DNA of 38,277 bases from an uncultured Bacteroides sp. (lineage in GTDB: Bacteria > Bacteroidota > Bacteroidia > Bacteroidales > Bacteroidaceae), in contig CABMPP010000035.1 of the NCBI GenBank assembly GCA_902388495.1, positions 1-38,277 of the forward strand. Reading direction: 5' to 3'. Shown here piece by piece: positions 1-6,485 of the stretch (the first letter of the stretch is position 1; the number at the start of each line of letters is the position of its first letter). The notes under the pieces were generated by a model, which saw only the letters and a program-made list of their open reading frames with translations, had not been told where the DNA came from and made no database searches. The position numbers and the translations under genes were made by a program.

Positions 1-90
1 GATTAACTAAGTTATATGCATAATAGGAAAATCCCTCAGGGTTTTACGTTGATCCAGGATTTGTGAATGAATTTAGCAAAAGGAAGGGAA

Positions 91-125
91 TAAAAAAGTC
101 CTTGCCGAGAACTCGACAAGGACTT
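91..125 (-). terminator. Intrinsic terminator after tRNA-Gln
   Basis: On the minus strand an 8-bp stem (AGTCCTTG pairing with CAAGGACT, 97-104 with 117-124) extends inward through a second CGAG/CTCG helix and is followed by a T-run. It lies 8 nt beyond the tRNA 3' end, so it most likely ends the tRNA-Gln transcript. Confidence 0.8.
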
Positions 126-132
126 TTCATTG

Positions 133-203
133 TTGGACTACCAAGATTCGAACTTGGACAAACAGAACCAAAACCTGTTGTGCTACCATTACACCATAGT
201 CCA
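133..203 (-). tRNA. tRNA-Gln (anticodon TTG)
   Basis: Read on the minus strand this folds as a cloverleaf. The 7-bp acceptor stem is TGGACTA/TAGTCCA, the T-arm contains GTTCGAATC, and the anticodon stem ACAGG/TCTGT closes a 7-nt loop TTTTGGT that places TTG at positions 34-36. TTG reads the glutamine codon CAA. The 3' CCA is not encoded. The gene has its own promoter at 233-264 and a terminator at 91-125. Confidence 0.93.
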
Positions 204-232
204 AACATGGGGCTTTCTGTTAAAAAGCGGTG

Positions 233-264
233 CAAAGATAGAGCTATGTCCCGAAATATCCAAA
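233..264 (-). promoter_or_regulatory. Promoter of tRNA-Gln
   Basis: On the minus strand TTTG (261-264) and TATCTTTG (233-240) are 20 nt apart, matching the Bacteroides -33/-7 consensus. The predicted start is about 25 nt before the mature tRNA. The -33 element lies inside the hairpin at 248-275. Confidence 0.75.
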
Positions 265-283
265 TATTTCGGGACTATTTTTT
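248..283. terminator. Perfect 12-bp hairpin between tyrS and tRNA-Gln
   Basis: GTCCCGAAATAT and its exact complement (248-259 with 264-275) close a CCAA loop. A T-run at 278-283 makes it a good terminator for plus-strand transcripts. On the minus strand there is no U-tract after it, so it would end tyrS transcripts only weakly. It overlaps the -33 element of the tRNA promoter. Confidence 0.55.
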
Positions 284-295
284 CCTATCTCTGTA

Positions 296-1588
296 TTATT
301 TGGCGATAATCAAGTAATAATTCTTCTTGCCACGCTGCACCAGAAGGTACTTTTCGTCCAGCAAGTCGGCAGTAGTAATCACCTGATCGAAAGCGGCAAG
401 TTTCTCTTTATTCAAAGAAACGCCGCCACCTTGCACCAGCTTGCGCATCTCGCCTTTGGAGGCAAAGACAGCTGCATTGTCAACGAAAAGATCTACTGCC
501 TTCACACCGGCAGCCAAGGCATCACGGGAAACTTCGAACTGCGGAACACCTTCGAAAACAGCCAGCAACGTGTCTTCGTCCAACTTCTTCAAAGCGTCGG
601 AAGTAGCATTGCCGAACAGTATATTGGAAGCATCTACAGCTGCATTGTAATCTTCTTCGGAGTGAACCATGATAGTCACCTCCTGAGCCAGGCGCTTCTG
701 AAGAACACGCAAGTGGGGAGCCGCTTCGTGCTCGGCAGTCAGCGCTTCGATTTCTTCGCGGGAGAGCGCTGTGAATATCTTGATGTAACGGGCTGCATCG
801 GCATCGCTCACGTTCAGCCAGAATTGATAGAATTTATAAGGAGAAGTATAGCGCGGATCGAGCCAGATGTTACCGGACTCCGTCTTACCGAACTTACCGC
901 CATCGGCTTTCGTAATCAGCGGGCAGGTCAAGGCAAAAGCCTCACCGCCATTGGTACGGCGAATCAATTCGGAACCGGTGGTGATGTTACCCCACTGGTC
1001 GCTGCCACCCATCTGGAGCTTGCAGCCTTTGGTTTCGTACAGATGAAGGAAGTCGTAACCCTGCAACAGCTGGTAAGTGAACTCCGTGAAAGAAAGACCG
1101 TCGCGTGCCTCGCCGTTCAGACGCTTCTTTACAGAATCCTTTGCCATCATGTAGTTCACGGTGATGTGCTTGCCTACTTCGCGGGCAAAGTCAAGGAAGG
1201 TGAAGTCTTTCATCCAATCATAGTTGTTCACCAACTCGGCACGGTTGGGGGCATCCGAATCAAAGTCCAGGAACTTGGATAGCTGCGCCTTCATGCCGTC
1301 CATATTGTGCTGCAAGGTTTCTTCGGTAAGCAGGTTACGTTCGGCCGATTTGCCCGAAGGGTCGCCAATCATACCCGTAGCACCGCCGATCAGTGCCAAC
1401 GGCTTGTGTCCGCAACGCTGGAAATGACGCAAAATCATCACACTGCAAAGGTGGCCGATGTGTAAAGAGTCCGCAGTAGGGTCAAAACCAATGTATGCAG
1501 TCACTTGTTCCTTAGCCAGAAGCTCTTCCGTACCCGGCATCATATCGTGGAGCATGCCACGCCATCTTAATTCTTCTACAAAATTCAT
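296..1588 (-). CDS. tyrS: Tyrosyl-tRNA synthetase
   Basis: This is a cytoplasmic class I aminoacyl-tRNA synthetase that charges tRNA-Tyr using ATP. The 430-residue protein has the HIGH motif at residues 43-46, the tyrosine-pocket stretch GGSDQWGN near 194-201, and the KFGKT version of the KMSKS loop at 232-236. A C-terminal S4 RNA-binding domain starts near residue 370 (VQGGGVSLN). Length and domain order match bacterial TyrRS. It has its own promoter (1660-1691) and follows the rnpA-yidD-tatD operon on the same strand. The first ATG gives the standard N-terminus, so there is no reason to move the start. Confidence 0.97.
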   Translation of the reverse strand: MNFVEELRWRGMLHDMMPGTEELLAKEQVTAYIGFDPTADSLHIGHLCSVMILRHFQRCGHKPLALIGGATGMIGDPSGKSAERNLLTEETLQHNMDGMKAQLSKFLDFDSDAPNRAELVNNYDWMKDFTFLDFAREVGKHITVNYMMAKDSVKKRLNGEARDGLSFTEFTYQLLQGYDFLHLYETKGCKLQMGGSDQWGNITTGSELIRRTNGGEAFALTCPLITKADGGKFGKTESGNIWLDPRYTSPYKFYQFWLNVSDADAARYIKIFTALSREEIEALTAEHEAAPHLRVLQKRLAQEVTIMVHSEEDYNAAVDASNILFGNATSDALKKLDEDTLLAVFEGVPQFEVSRDALAAGVKAVDLFVDNAAVFASKGEMRKLVQGGGVSLNKEKLAAFDQVITTADLLDEKYLLVQRGKKNYYLIIAK

Positions 1589-1659
1589 CGAATGATCAGA
1601 TTATCTAAGTAATTATTTAAATGATTATCTATTAATTGTTTGGTTTATATTAACCGGCG

Positions 1660-1691
1660 CAAAAATACGACTCTTTATTCGAAGAAACAAC
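1660..1691 (-). promoter_or_regulatory. Promoter of tyrS
   Basis: On the minus strand TATTTTTG (1660-1667) matches the -7 consensus, with a TTG element about 20 nt upstream (1688-1691). It would give a leader of about 65 nt. It overlaps the end of the tatD-like gene. Confidence 0.55.
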
Positions 1692-1693
1692 TC

Positions 1694-2326
1694 TTATCGT
1701 TTAAAAAAGACTTTACTGATGTTTCCCGACACTATCTCACGCATTTCCTCCGGAGATATTCCGCGCAGTGCGGCAGCCCGCGCATAGAGTTCTTTGATGG
1801 GAACGGTGCTCTCGTCCGTCTCGATGAACAGACGGTCGGCAGGGGTGGTCAGAAGTGCTTCTGCCTGGTATTTCTCTCCGAAAGAAAGGTAAAAGCCATG
1901 CCGCAGATAGTCTTCTGCCAAAGCTGCCTTGCCGCGGAAGCCATGAATGACCCACGGCATTGCAGGGCGCAATGTACGCCGTAACTTCAGCAGTTCGTCG
2001 GCGGCTTTCACCAGGTGAATCACCAAGGGTTTCTCTACTTCTTCGGCCAGGCGAGCCTGGAATTCGAATACTTCAAGCTGCAAGTCCATAGGAGCATCCG
2101 CCAGTTTATCAAGCCCTGCTTCTCCTACGGCCAAGACCTGAGGATGGCGTACTAACACTTCGAGGCAGTTTTTCTTATCATCCGACGCAGCAATATACCA
2201 CGGATGTATCCCCACCGAATACCATCCGCCTTCCTGCGGGGAAAACATTTCGGGATAGCAGTTCACAATCGCCTCTCCGGGCACTTGCGGCAACTGATGG
2301 GTATGTATGTCGACGGGCATCTTCAT
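1694..2326 (-). CDS. TatD-family metal-dependent hydrolase
   Basis: This is a 210-residue protein of the TatD / amidohydrolase-like group. Its N-terminal DIHTHQ motif is the family's first metal-binding H-x-H. GIHPWY, GEAGLD, VIHLVKA and the C-terminal ETDES are the next conserved blocks. Family members are divalent-metal nucleases or phosphoesterases; the true substrate here is unknown. It is shorter than E. coli TatD (about 260 residues), as is common in Bacteroides. The start at 2326 overlaps the yidD stop by ATGA, which favours this ATG over the second methionine two codons later. It is the last gene of the rnpA-yidD operon. Confidence 0.85.
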   Translation of the reverse strand: MKMPVDIHTHQLPQVPGEAIVNCYPEMFSPQEGGWYSVGIHPWYIAASDDKKNCLEVLVRHPQVLAVGEAGLDKLADAPMDLQLEVFEFQARLAEEVEKPLVIHLVKAADELLKLRRTLRPAMPWVIHGFRGKAALAEDYLRHGFYLSFGEKYQAEALLTTPADRLFIETDESTVPIKELYARAAALRGISPEEMREIVSGNISKVFFKR

Positions 2327-2544
2327 GGAACGGGATCATATCCTGAGCCTCCCCAGGGATGGCAGCGCAGTATACGCTTCACCGCCAGGCAAAGCCCTTT
2401 GAAAGGTCCATGTTTCTTGATAGCCTCCACCGCATATTGCGAGCAAGTAGGAGTAAACCGGCACGACGGGGAAAGCATGGGTGAGATACACCTCTGATAG
2501 AAGTAAATAGGAAGTAGCAGCAGATATGAAAGCAGTCTTTTCAT
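2323..2544 (-). CDS. yidD: YidD membrane protein insertion efficiency factor
   Basis: A 73-residue protein with the YidD hallmarks: an N-terminal hydrophobic amphipathic helix, the motif [15 protein letters not shown], then [11 protein letters not shown] and [12 protein letters not shown] at the end. In other bacteria YidD sits at the inner membrane and assists the YidC insertase. The start is set at 2544, where the ATG overlaps the rnpA stop as ATGA. A longer reading upstream would run inside rnpA and lacks family similarity. The rnpA-yidD order is conserved across bacteria. Confidence 0.95.
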   Translation of the reverse strand: MKRLLSYLLLLPIYFYQRCISPMLSPSCRFTPTCSQYAVEAIKKHGPFKGLCLAVKRILRCHPWGGSGYDPVP

Positions 2545-2942
2545 GACTCCGGAGCATCCTGCGCCGTCACCTTTTCGGCAATGCGCGCCAAAGCAGTCTT
2601 CATCCGGTCTTCGATAACCGAGGACTCTACCAACTGATCCGAGAGATAGATAAAAGCAACGGCCAGCCGGCATTGCTTTTCTGCCAGCACATCCAGGAGC
2701 GCGTGTTTGTTTACACGATAAGCCTCCCGTATCTGGCGCTTTACACGATTACGTTTCACTGCCCGCTTGAAACGGCGCTTCGAAACACTGATAAGGATAG
2801 AAACAGGCGCCTCCAACTCCTCCACCGGCAAATATACCACGCGCAAAGGGAAGACTGCAAACGAACGCGAACCGCCCGCAAACATCTTCTCAATCACTTT
2901 CTTCTTATCCAGCCTTTCGGCCTTACGCAGGGTATTGGGCAT
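2541..2942 (-). CDS. rnpA: Ribonuclease P protein component
   Basis: The small basic protein subunit of RNase P, which helps the catalytic RNA bind pre-tRNA leaders. The 133-residue sequence holds the family signature [14 protein letters not shown] at about residues 63-76, after [10 protein letters not shown], and is rich in Lys/Arg throughout. It is first in an operon with yidD and the tatD-like gene, joined by 4-nt overlaps. A terminator hairpin separates it from hemD upstream. No clear -7 box was found before it, so its promoter is unresolved. Confidence 0.96.
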   Translation of the reverse strand: MPNTLRKAERLDKKKVIEKMFAGGSRSFAVFPLRVVYLPVEELEAPVSILISVSKRRFKRAVKRNRVKRQIREAYRVNKHALLDVLAEKQCRLAVAFIYLSDQLVESSVIEDRMKTALARIAEKVTAQDAPES

Positions 2943-2984
2943 GAGTTATGAGTTTAGTTATGAGTGATAAGTTATGAGTGATTT
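2943..2984. repeat. GTTATGAGT short repeats before rnpA
   Basis: The stretch is built from imperfect copies of GTTATGAGT spaced about 10-17 nt apart. Inverted copies (TTATAACTC) lie at 3080-3110, and a similar run is found at 15026-15050 beside the DUF4373 gene. This AT-rich filler is recurrent; no function can be read from it. Confidence 0.5.
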
Positions 2985-2988
2985 GCTA

Positions 2989-3044
2989 TAAAAAACGAGC
3001 TACAAGTGCCCGGCGGCATAAAAGCACAACCACTTGTAGCTCGT
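2989..3044 (-). terminator. Terminator of the LOG/DUF4271/hemD operon
   Basis: A perfect 14-bp stem (2995-3008 with 3031-3044, ACGAGCTACAAGTG and its complement) is followed on the minus strand by TTTTTT. It lies 74 nt past the hemD stop and before rnpA. Confidence 0.85.
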
Positions 3045-3117
3045 AATCTATCAGTTTGCTGTTACAGCTACAAGTTACAAACCAATAACTTATAACTCAC
3101 AACTTATAACTTTTTCG

Positions 3118-3870
3118 TTATTTTCCTTTATTGTTCTCCTTAATAAACATATCGAGCGCTGCCGTCATAGAGGGCGCCTGCACGCTGGGAGCTTCCAAGT
3201 CCAGACGAAGTCCGGCATCACGAACAGCCTGCGCAGTGGTAGATCCGAAGGTACCGATCTTGATCTCTTTCTGGTCGAAATCCGGGAAATTCTTCTTCAA
3301 GGAAGTAACTCCGGACGGGCTGAAGAACACCAGCATATCATAGTCGAATACTTCATCGGCACTGAAATCATTGCTGACAGTGCGGTACATAACAGCCTCC
3401 GTATGTTGGATCTTGTTCTTGTCCAACAAGTTCTTGATATCGTCTGAATGTACATCCGACATCGGCACCAAGTACTTCTCAGTCTTATGCTTTACGATAG
3501 AAGGCAGCAAATCATCTATTTTTCCGGTATTCCCGAAGAAGATCTTACGCTTGCGGTATTGCACATACTTCTGGATATACAAAGCAACGGCTTCCGTCAC
3601 GCAGAAATACTTCATGGTTTCGGGAATCGTCACACGCAACTCTGTACATAGATGGAAAAAATGGTCGATAGCATGACGCGAAGTGAAAATGACAGCGGTA
3701 TGATCCAAGATTGAAACTTTCTGCTGTCTGAACTCTTTCGCTGAAAGGCTCTCCACTTTGATAAACGGGCGAAAATCTATTTTCACACCGTACTTCTCGG
3801 CGATGTCGTAGTAAGGAGATTTCTCTGATGCCGGTTTCGGCTGCGACACAAGTACTTTCTTAATTTTCAA
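3118..3870 (-). CDS. hemD: Uroporphyrinogen-III synthase
   Basis: HemD closes and inverts ring D of hydroxymethylbilane in tetrapyrrole synthesis. The family is weakly conserved, but this 250-residue soluble protein shows its pattern: VLVSQPKP at the N-terminus, AVIFTSRHAIDHFF around residue 60, VFFSPSGVTSLKKNF around 180 and IGTFGSTTAQAVRDAG around 205. It sits 4 nt after DUF4271 in an operon, an arrangement common in Bacteroides. A terminator follows at 2989-3044. Confidence 0.9.
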   Translation of the reverse strand: MKIKKVLVSQPKPASEKSPYYDIAEKYGVKIDFRPFIKVESLSAKEFRQQKVSILDHTAVIFTSRHAIDHFFHLCTELRVTIPETMKYFCVTEAVALYIQKYVQYRKRKIFFGNTGKIDDLLPSIVKHKTEKYLVPMSDVHSDDIKNLLDKNKIQHTEAVMYRTVSNDFSADEVFDYDMLVFFSPSGVTSLKKNFPDFDQKEIKIGTFGSTTAQAVRDAGLRLDLEAPSVQAPSMTAALDMFIKENNKGK

Positions 3871-3874
3871 CGTC

Positions 3875-4606
3875 CTAAAATTTTATTATCAAATAATCGT
3901 TTAGTTGCATCATAGCTTGATACAGTATGAAACAAGGTATGATTTCAAGGGCACAAAAGTATAAAATTAAAAGCAAACTGCCATATAAATTGTTACAAAA
4001 AAGCTTTAACCACTTATATAGCATCAATATTTTAGTAAAAAAGAGCAAAATCAATCCAATTATTATCGTTAAATACAAGTTCAAATCAAAATAAACAATG
4101 AACAGAGCAAACGGGAAAAGTGCGAATCCGAGGTAATAGAGTAGGGTCCAATAAGACTCAATCCAGAGAGAAGTAGTACTTTCGTCAAAAAAAATCCAAC
4201 CCAGAAAGGAGTAGAGCAGCCATTTCAGGAACAAATAGAGCAGGCAGATGCCTATATATATGCCCAGCAGGACAAACGGAGGCACGTGATGCACCAACTC
4301 CGGCCGGATATCGTTGAAGTAATTGAAGAGGCAAACGCCGCCAAGTACACAGGTCTGCAGCGTCAGCAGCAATAAATAGCGCATATCCGCAGCTGTAGAG
4401 GTTGCAAAGATGCTGGTACGCTCACGATGCAGCAGAAAATCCTTCACCAGTTGCAACAGGAACTTGCGGCTGCGCGACAAGACATAGGCCGACAGAAAGA
4501 AGCAGCACAGCAGAACCACGGTGATGCCGTCGTCCATACGCGGAGAATAAGGAAGCGGGATTCCTTCCGTTCCCGTCACTGCCCAAACCATCAACAGGGT
4601 CATCAT
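3875..4606 (-). CDS. DUF4271 integral membrane protein
   Basis: A 243-residue protein with roughly six to seven hydrophobic spans, starting with a signal-like segment and including VLLCCFFLSAYVLS, LLLTLQTCVLGGVCLF and ALFPFALFIVYF. In Bacteroidetes this DUF4271 family is regularly encoded immediately before hemD, as here. Its function is unknown. The start overlaps the stop of the LOG-family gene by 4 nt. A role linked to tetrapyrrole metabolism is suggested only by position. Confidence 0.8.
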   Translation of the reverse strand: MMTLLMVWAVTGTEGIPLPYSPRMDDGITVVLLCCFFLSAYVLSRSRKFLLQLVKDFLLHRERTSIFATSTAADMRYLLLLTLQTCVLGGVCLFNYFNDIRPELVHHVPPFVLLGIYIGICLLYLFLKWLLYSFLGWIFFDESTTSLWIESYWTLLYYLGFALFPFALFIVYFDLNLYLTIIIGLILLFFTKILMLYKWLKLFCNNLYGSLLLILYFCALEIIPCFILYQAMMQLNDYLIIKF

Positions 4607-5193
4607 ATTGCAGCAAATTTACGGATGGAAGCATCCCACAGAGGGATGGTGTGTATCAGGTCTATTGCCTCCTGCGGCGTCTGCGCCACGTGCCAGATGG
4701 CACCATGCTGCTCGCGCATAAAGTTCTCGTCCACCGCCCGGCGAAGCATATCGAGCAAGGGGTTGTAATAGCCTTTGGTATTCAGAATGACGATCGGGTT
4801 GAGATAAAGTCCCAGCTGCTTCCAGGTGATGACCTCCAGCAGTTCTTCCAGCGTGCCACATCCGCCGGGCAGGGCAATGATGGCATCGCTCAGGTCGGCC
4901 ATCATCTTCTTCCGCTCGTGCATGCTTTCCACTTCAACGAGTTTGGTGAGGCCCGTGTGGTGCCACCCCTGCTCTATCATGAAATGAGGGATCACACCGG
5001 TCACCTCTCCCCCCGCTTCGAGGGCGGCATCGGCAACAGCGGACATCAGTCCCATATTTCCTGCCCCGTTTATCAGCCGGATCTGTTTCTGCCCCAACAA
5101 AGTGCCCAACTCACGGGCAGCATCCACATAAACGGGATCGATCTTTGTGCTCGAAGCACTATACACGCATACGGAATTTATCTTATTCATCAT
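4603..5193 (-). CDS. LOG-family (TIGR00730) Rossmann-fold protein
   Basis: A 196-residue protein with the two LOG motifs: GAGNMGLMS at about 43-51 and PGGCGTLEE at about 109-117. Family members cleave ribose-5'-monophosphate from nucleotides such as AMP, or act as cytokinin-activating phosphoribohydrolases; many bacterial ones are misnamed lysine decarboxylases. It is first in an operon with DUF4271 and hemD, with a -7 box at 5222-5229. Two ATGs are adjacent at the start, and either could be used. Confidence 0.88.
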   Translation of the reverse strand: MMNKINSVCVYSASSTKIDPVYVDAARELGTLLGQKQIRLINGAGNMGLMSAVADAALEAGGEVTGVIPHFMIEQGWHHTGLTKLVEVESMHERKKMMADLSDAIIALPGGCGTLEELLEVITWKQLGLYLNPIVILNTKGYYNPLLDMLRRAVDENFMREQHGAIWHVAQTPQEAIDLIHTIPLWDASIRKFAAI

Positions 5194-5221
5194 CTTGCTC
5201 TATACCTTATAAATATGCGTG

Positions 5222-5229
5222 CAAAGGTA
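5222..5229 (-). promoter_or_regulatory. -7 box of the LOG/DUF4271/hemD operon
   Basis: TACCTTTG on the minus strand lies 29 nt before the LOG start codon and matches TAnnTTTG. No convincing -33 TTTG is seen at the ideal distance. Confidence 0.5.
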
Positions 5230-5313
5230 CATGATTTCGGGGATAAAACATATCCTCATACAGGAATACTAAAGAAAAAATCCCCCTTCTCACTTATACC
5301 TGTCAATTTTTCA

Positions 5314-5321
5314 TAAATTTG
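5314..5321 (+). promoter_or_regulatory. -7 box just before the DUF2809 gene
   Basis: TAAATTTG ends only 2 nt before the annotated ATG. If this is the promoter, the transcript would start at or after the ATG. Translation would then be leaderless or use the in-frame GTG at 5345. Confidence 0.4.
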
Positions 5322-5323
5322 CG

Positions 5324-5743
5324 ATGGACTTAAAACATCATGATGTGAAATACAAACGTTGGATTTACTTAGCCGTCACTTTCGTCATCATATTGGCAGG
5401 GCTTGCTTCCCGGAAGTATGGCGATGCATTGCCTGAGTTTATTGCAGAGTATGCCGGCGATACGCTTTGGGCAGCTATGGTCTATTTGGGATTACGCTTT
5501 CTTTTCCCTTCGGCATCCATACTCAAAGCGGCCGCAATCTCCCTACTGTTTTCTTATTGCATAGAAATCAGCCAATTATACCAGGCCGATTGGGCGAACG
5601 CTATACGAAACACTACGCTTGGAGCATTGATCTTCGGGCATGGCTTTTTATGGTCGGATATGTTATGTTATACTGTCGGGGTAGCTTTATCTGCCGCCGT
5701 AGATTCTTGCGCTTCCTTTTCTTCTTCGGATGAAGCAGTATAA
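5324..5743 (+). CDS. DUF2809 membrane protein
   Basis: A 139-residue protein with four predicted membrane spans. Family features are the early GLASRKYGDALPEF segment, then GDTLWAAMVYLGLRFLFP, and CIEISQLYQADWANAIRNT before a last helix; these match the VanZ-like DUF2809 group. The role is unknown. It stands alone and diverges from the LOG operon. The tail ends in a short polar stretch. The start is uncertain because the -7 box at 5314-5321 almost touches the ATG; a GTG at 5345 is the alternative. Confidence 0.75.
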   Translation: MDLKHHDVKYKRWIYLAVTFVIILAGLASRKYGDALPEFIAEYAGDTLWAAMVYLGLRFLFPSASILKAAAISLLFSYCIEISQLYQADWANAIRNTTLGALIFGHGFLWSDMLCYTVGVALSAAVDSCASFSSSDEAV

Positions 5744-5827
5744 AAACAAGACACGGACAAAGGAGCACAGATTCTATGCATGCCGCTATTATCCCCGTCA
5801 GAAGCATTCGTAGGGTACATTTCACAA

Positions 5828-5902
5828 GGCTACACCTTTTACCTCGGATGGCTACACCCTTTCTATGCGATGGTGTAGCCATCTGCAAAAAAGGGTGTAG
5901 CC
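5828..5902. repeat. Cluster of GGCTACACC inverted repeats
   Basis: Four copies of a GGCTACACC core lie within 75 nt, two in each direction. ATGGCTACACC (5848-5858) is exactly complementary to 5872-5882, and GGCTACACCCTT (5850-5861) to 5891-5902. The middle copy can therefore form either of two hairpins. No gene is present in 5744-6052. Confidence 0.7.
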
Positions 5903-5950
5903 CGGCACGGAGGATACTTATAACATTAGAAATGGCATGACTGTTATATG

Positions 5951-6003
5951 ACAAAAAGCTATCCTAACATGCAAGATATGGGATATCTGATGTTAGGATA
6001 GCT
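5951..6003 (-). terminator. Terminator of the RHS/immunity operon
   Basis: A perfect 14-bp stem (5957-5970 with 5990-6003, AGCTATCCTAACAT and its complement) has an inner AGATAT/ATATCT helix. It is followed on the minus strand by a TTTTT run. It lies about 50 nt after the stop of the putative immunity gene. Confidence 0.8.
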
Positions 6004-6052
6004 ACAAAATAGAATCTTTCTTGAATATTCAATCTATATTAGAGGAAAATTG

Positions 6053-6481
6053 TTACCAAGGGACAGCTGTTTCATTTCGGTTATAAATATCCATAATTTT
6101 TCTTATATAAGAAAGCTTTTCAGAGTCAGTAAATTGACAACTGCAATTATCGAAGAAAGAAAATGCAGAACTCAATGTTTGATACAAATTAGTATGGCAA
6201 TCCAAAAAGGTCTTTTTCTGTTTGTCCAATAATAGTAGATAGGTATAACTATGAGATCCGTGTACTCCTATCCGGTATATTCCACAACTATCAGAACTCT
6301 TTATCGTATCCGAGTCTAATAATTCATAAGCATAATAAGAACATCTGTCTTCTTCTTGCATTTCACCGACACTAACAAGAAATTTTTTTATCTCTTCATC
6401 TTTCAAATCTTGCGCGAATAGATTACTTTCCGTTGAGATCGTTAATACGAATAATACTATTATAAATTTCATCATATGCAT
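6053..6481 (-). CDS. Putative exported immunity protein for the RHS toxin
   Basis: A 142-residue protein with no recognised domain. The N-terminus (MMKFIIVLFVLTISTESNLFAQ) is a Sec signal peptide, with likely cleavage near residue 25. The mature part is acidic and has several cysteines, including CGIYR, CHTNL and CSCQF. The ATG at 6481 is 4 nt after the RHS stop with AAGA between; a longer reading would run back into the toxin gene. A small orphan protein directly after an RHS toxin tip, in the same AT-rich block, is the usual position of cognate immunity. Export fits neutralisation in the periplasm. Function is inferred from context only. Confidence 0.55.
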   Translation of the reverse strand: MHMMKFIIVLFVLTISTESNLFAQDLKDEEIKKFLVSVGEMQEEDRCSYYAYELLDSDTIKSSDSCGIYRIGVHGSHSYTYLLLLDKQKKTFLDCHTNLYQTLSSAFSFFDNCSCQFTDSEKLSYIRKIMDIYNRNETAVPW

Positions 6482-6485
6482 TCTT

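Noticed and set aside
431..1282. 283-codon open frame opposite tyrS
   Set aside because: Antisense to tyrS, which has all catalytic motifs; the opposite frame shows none.
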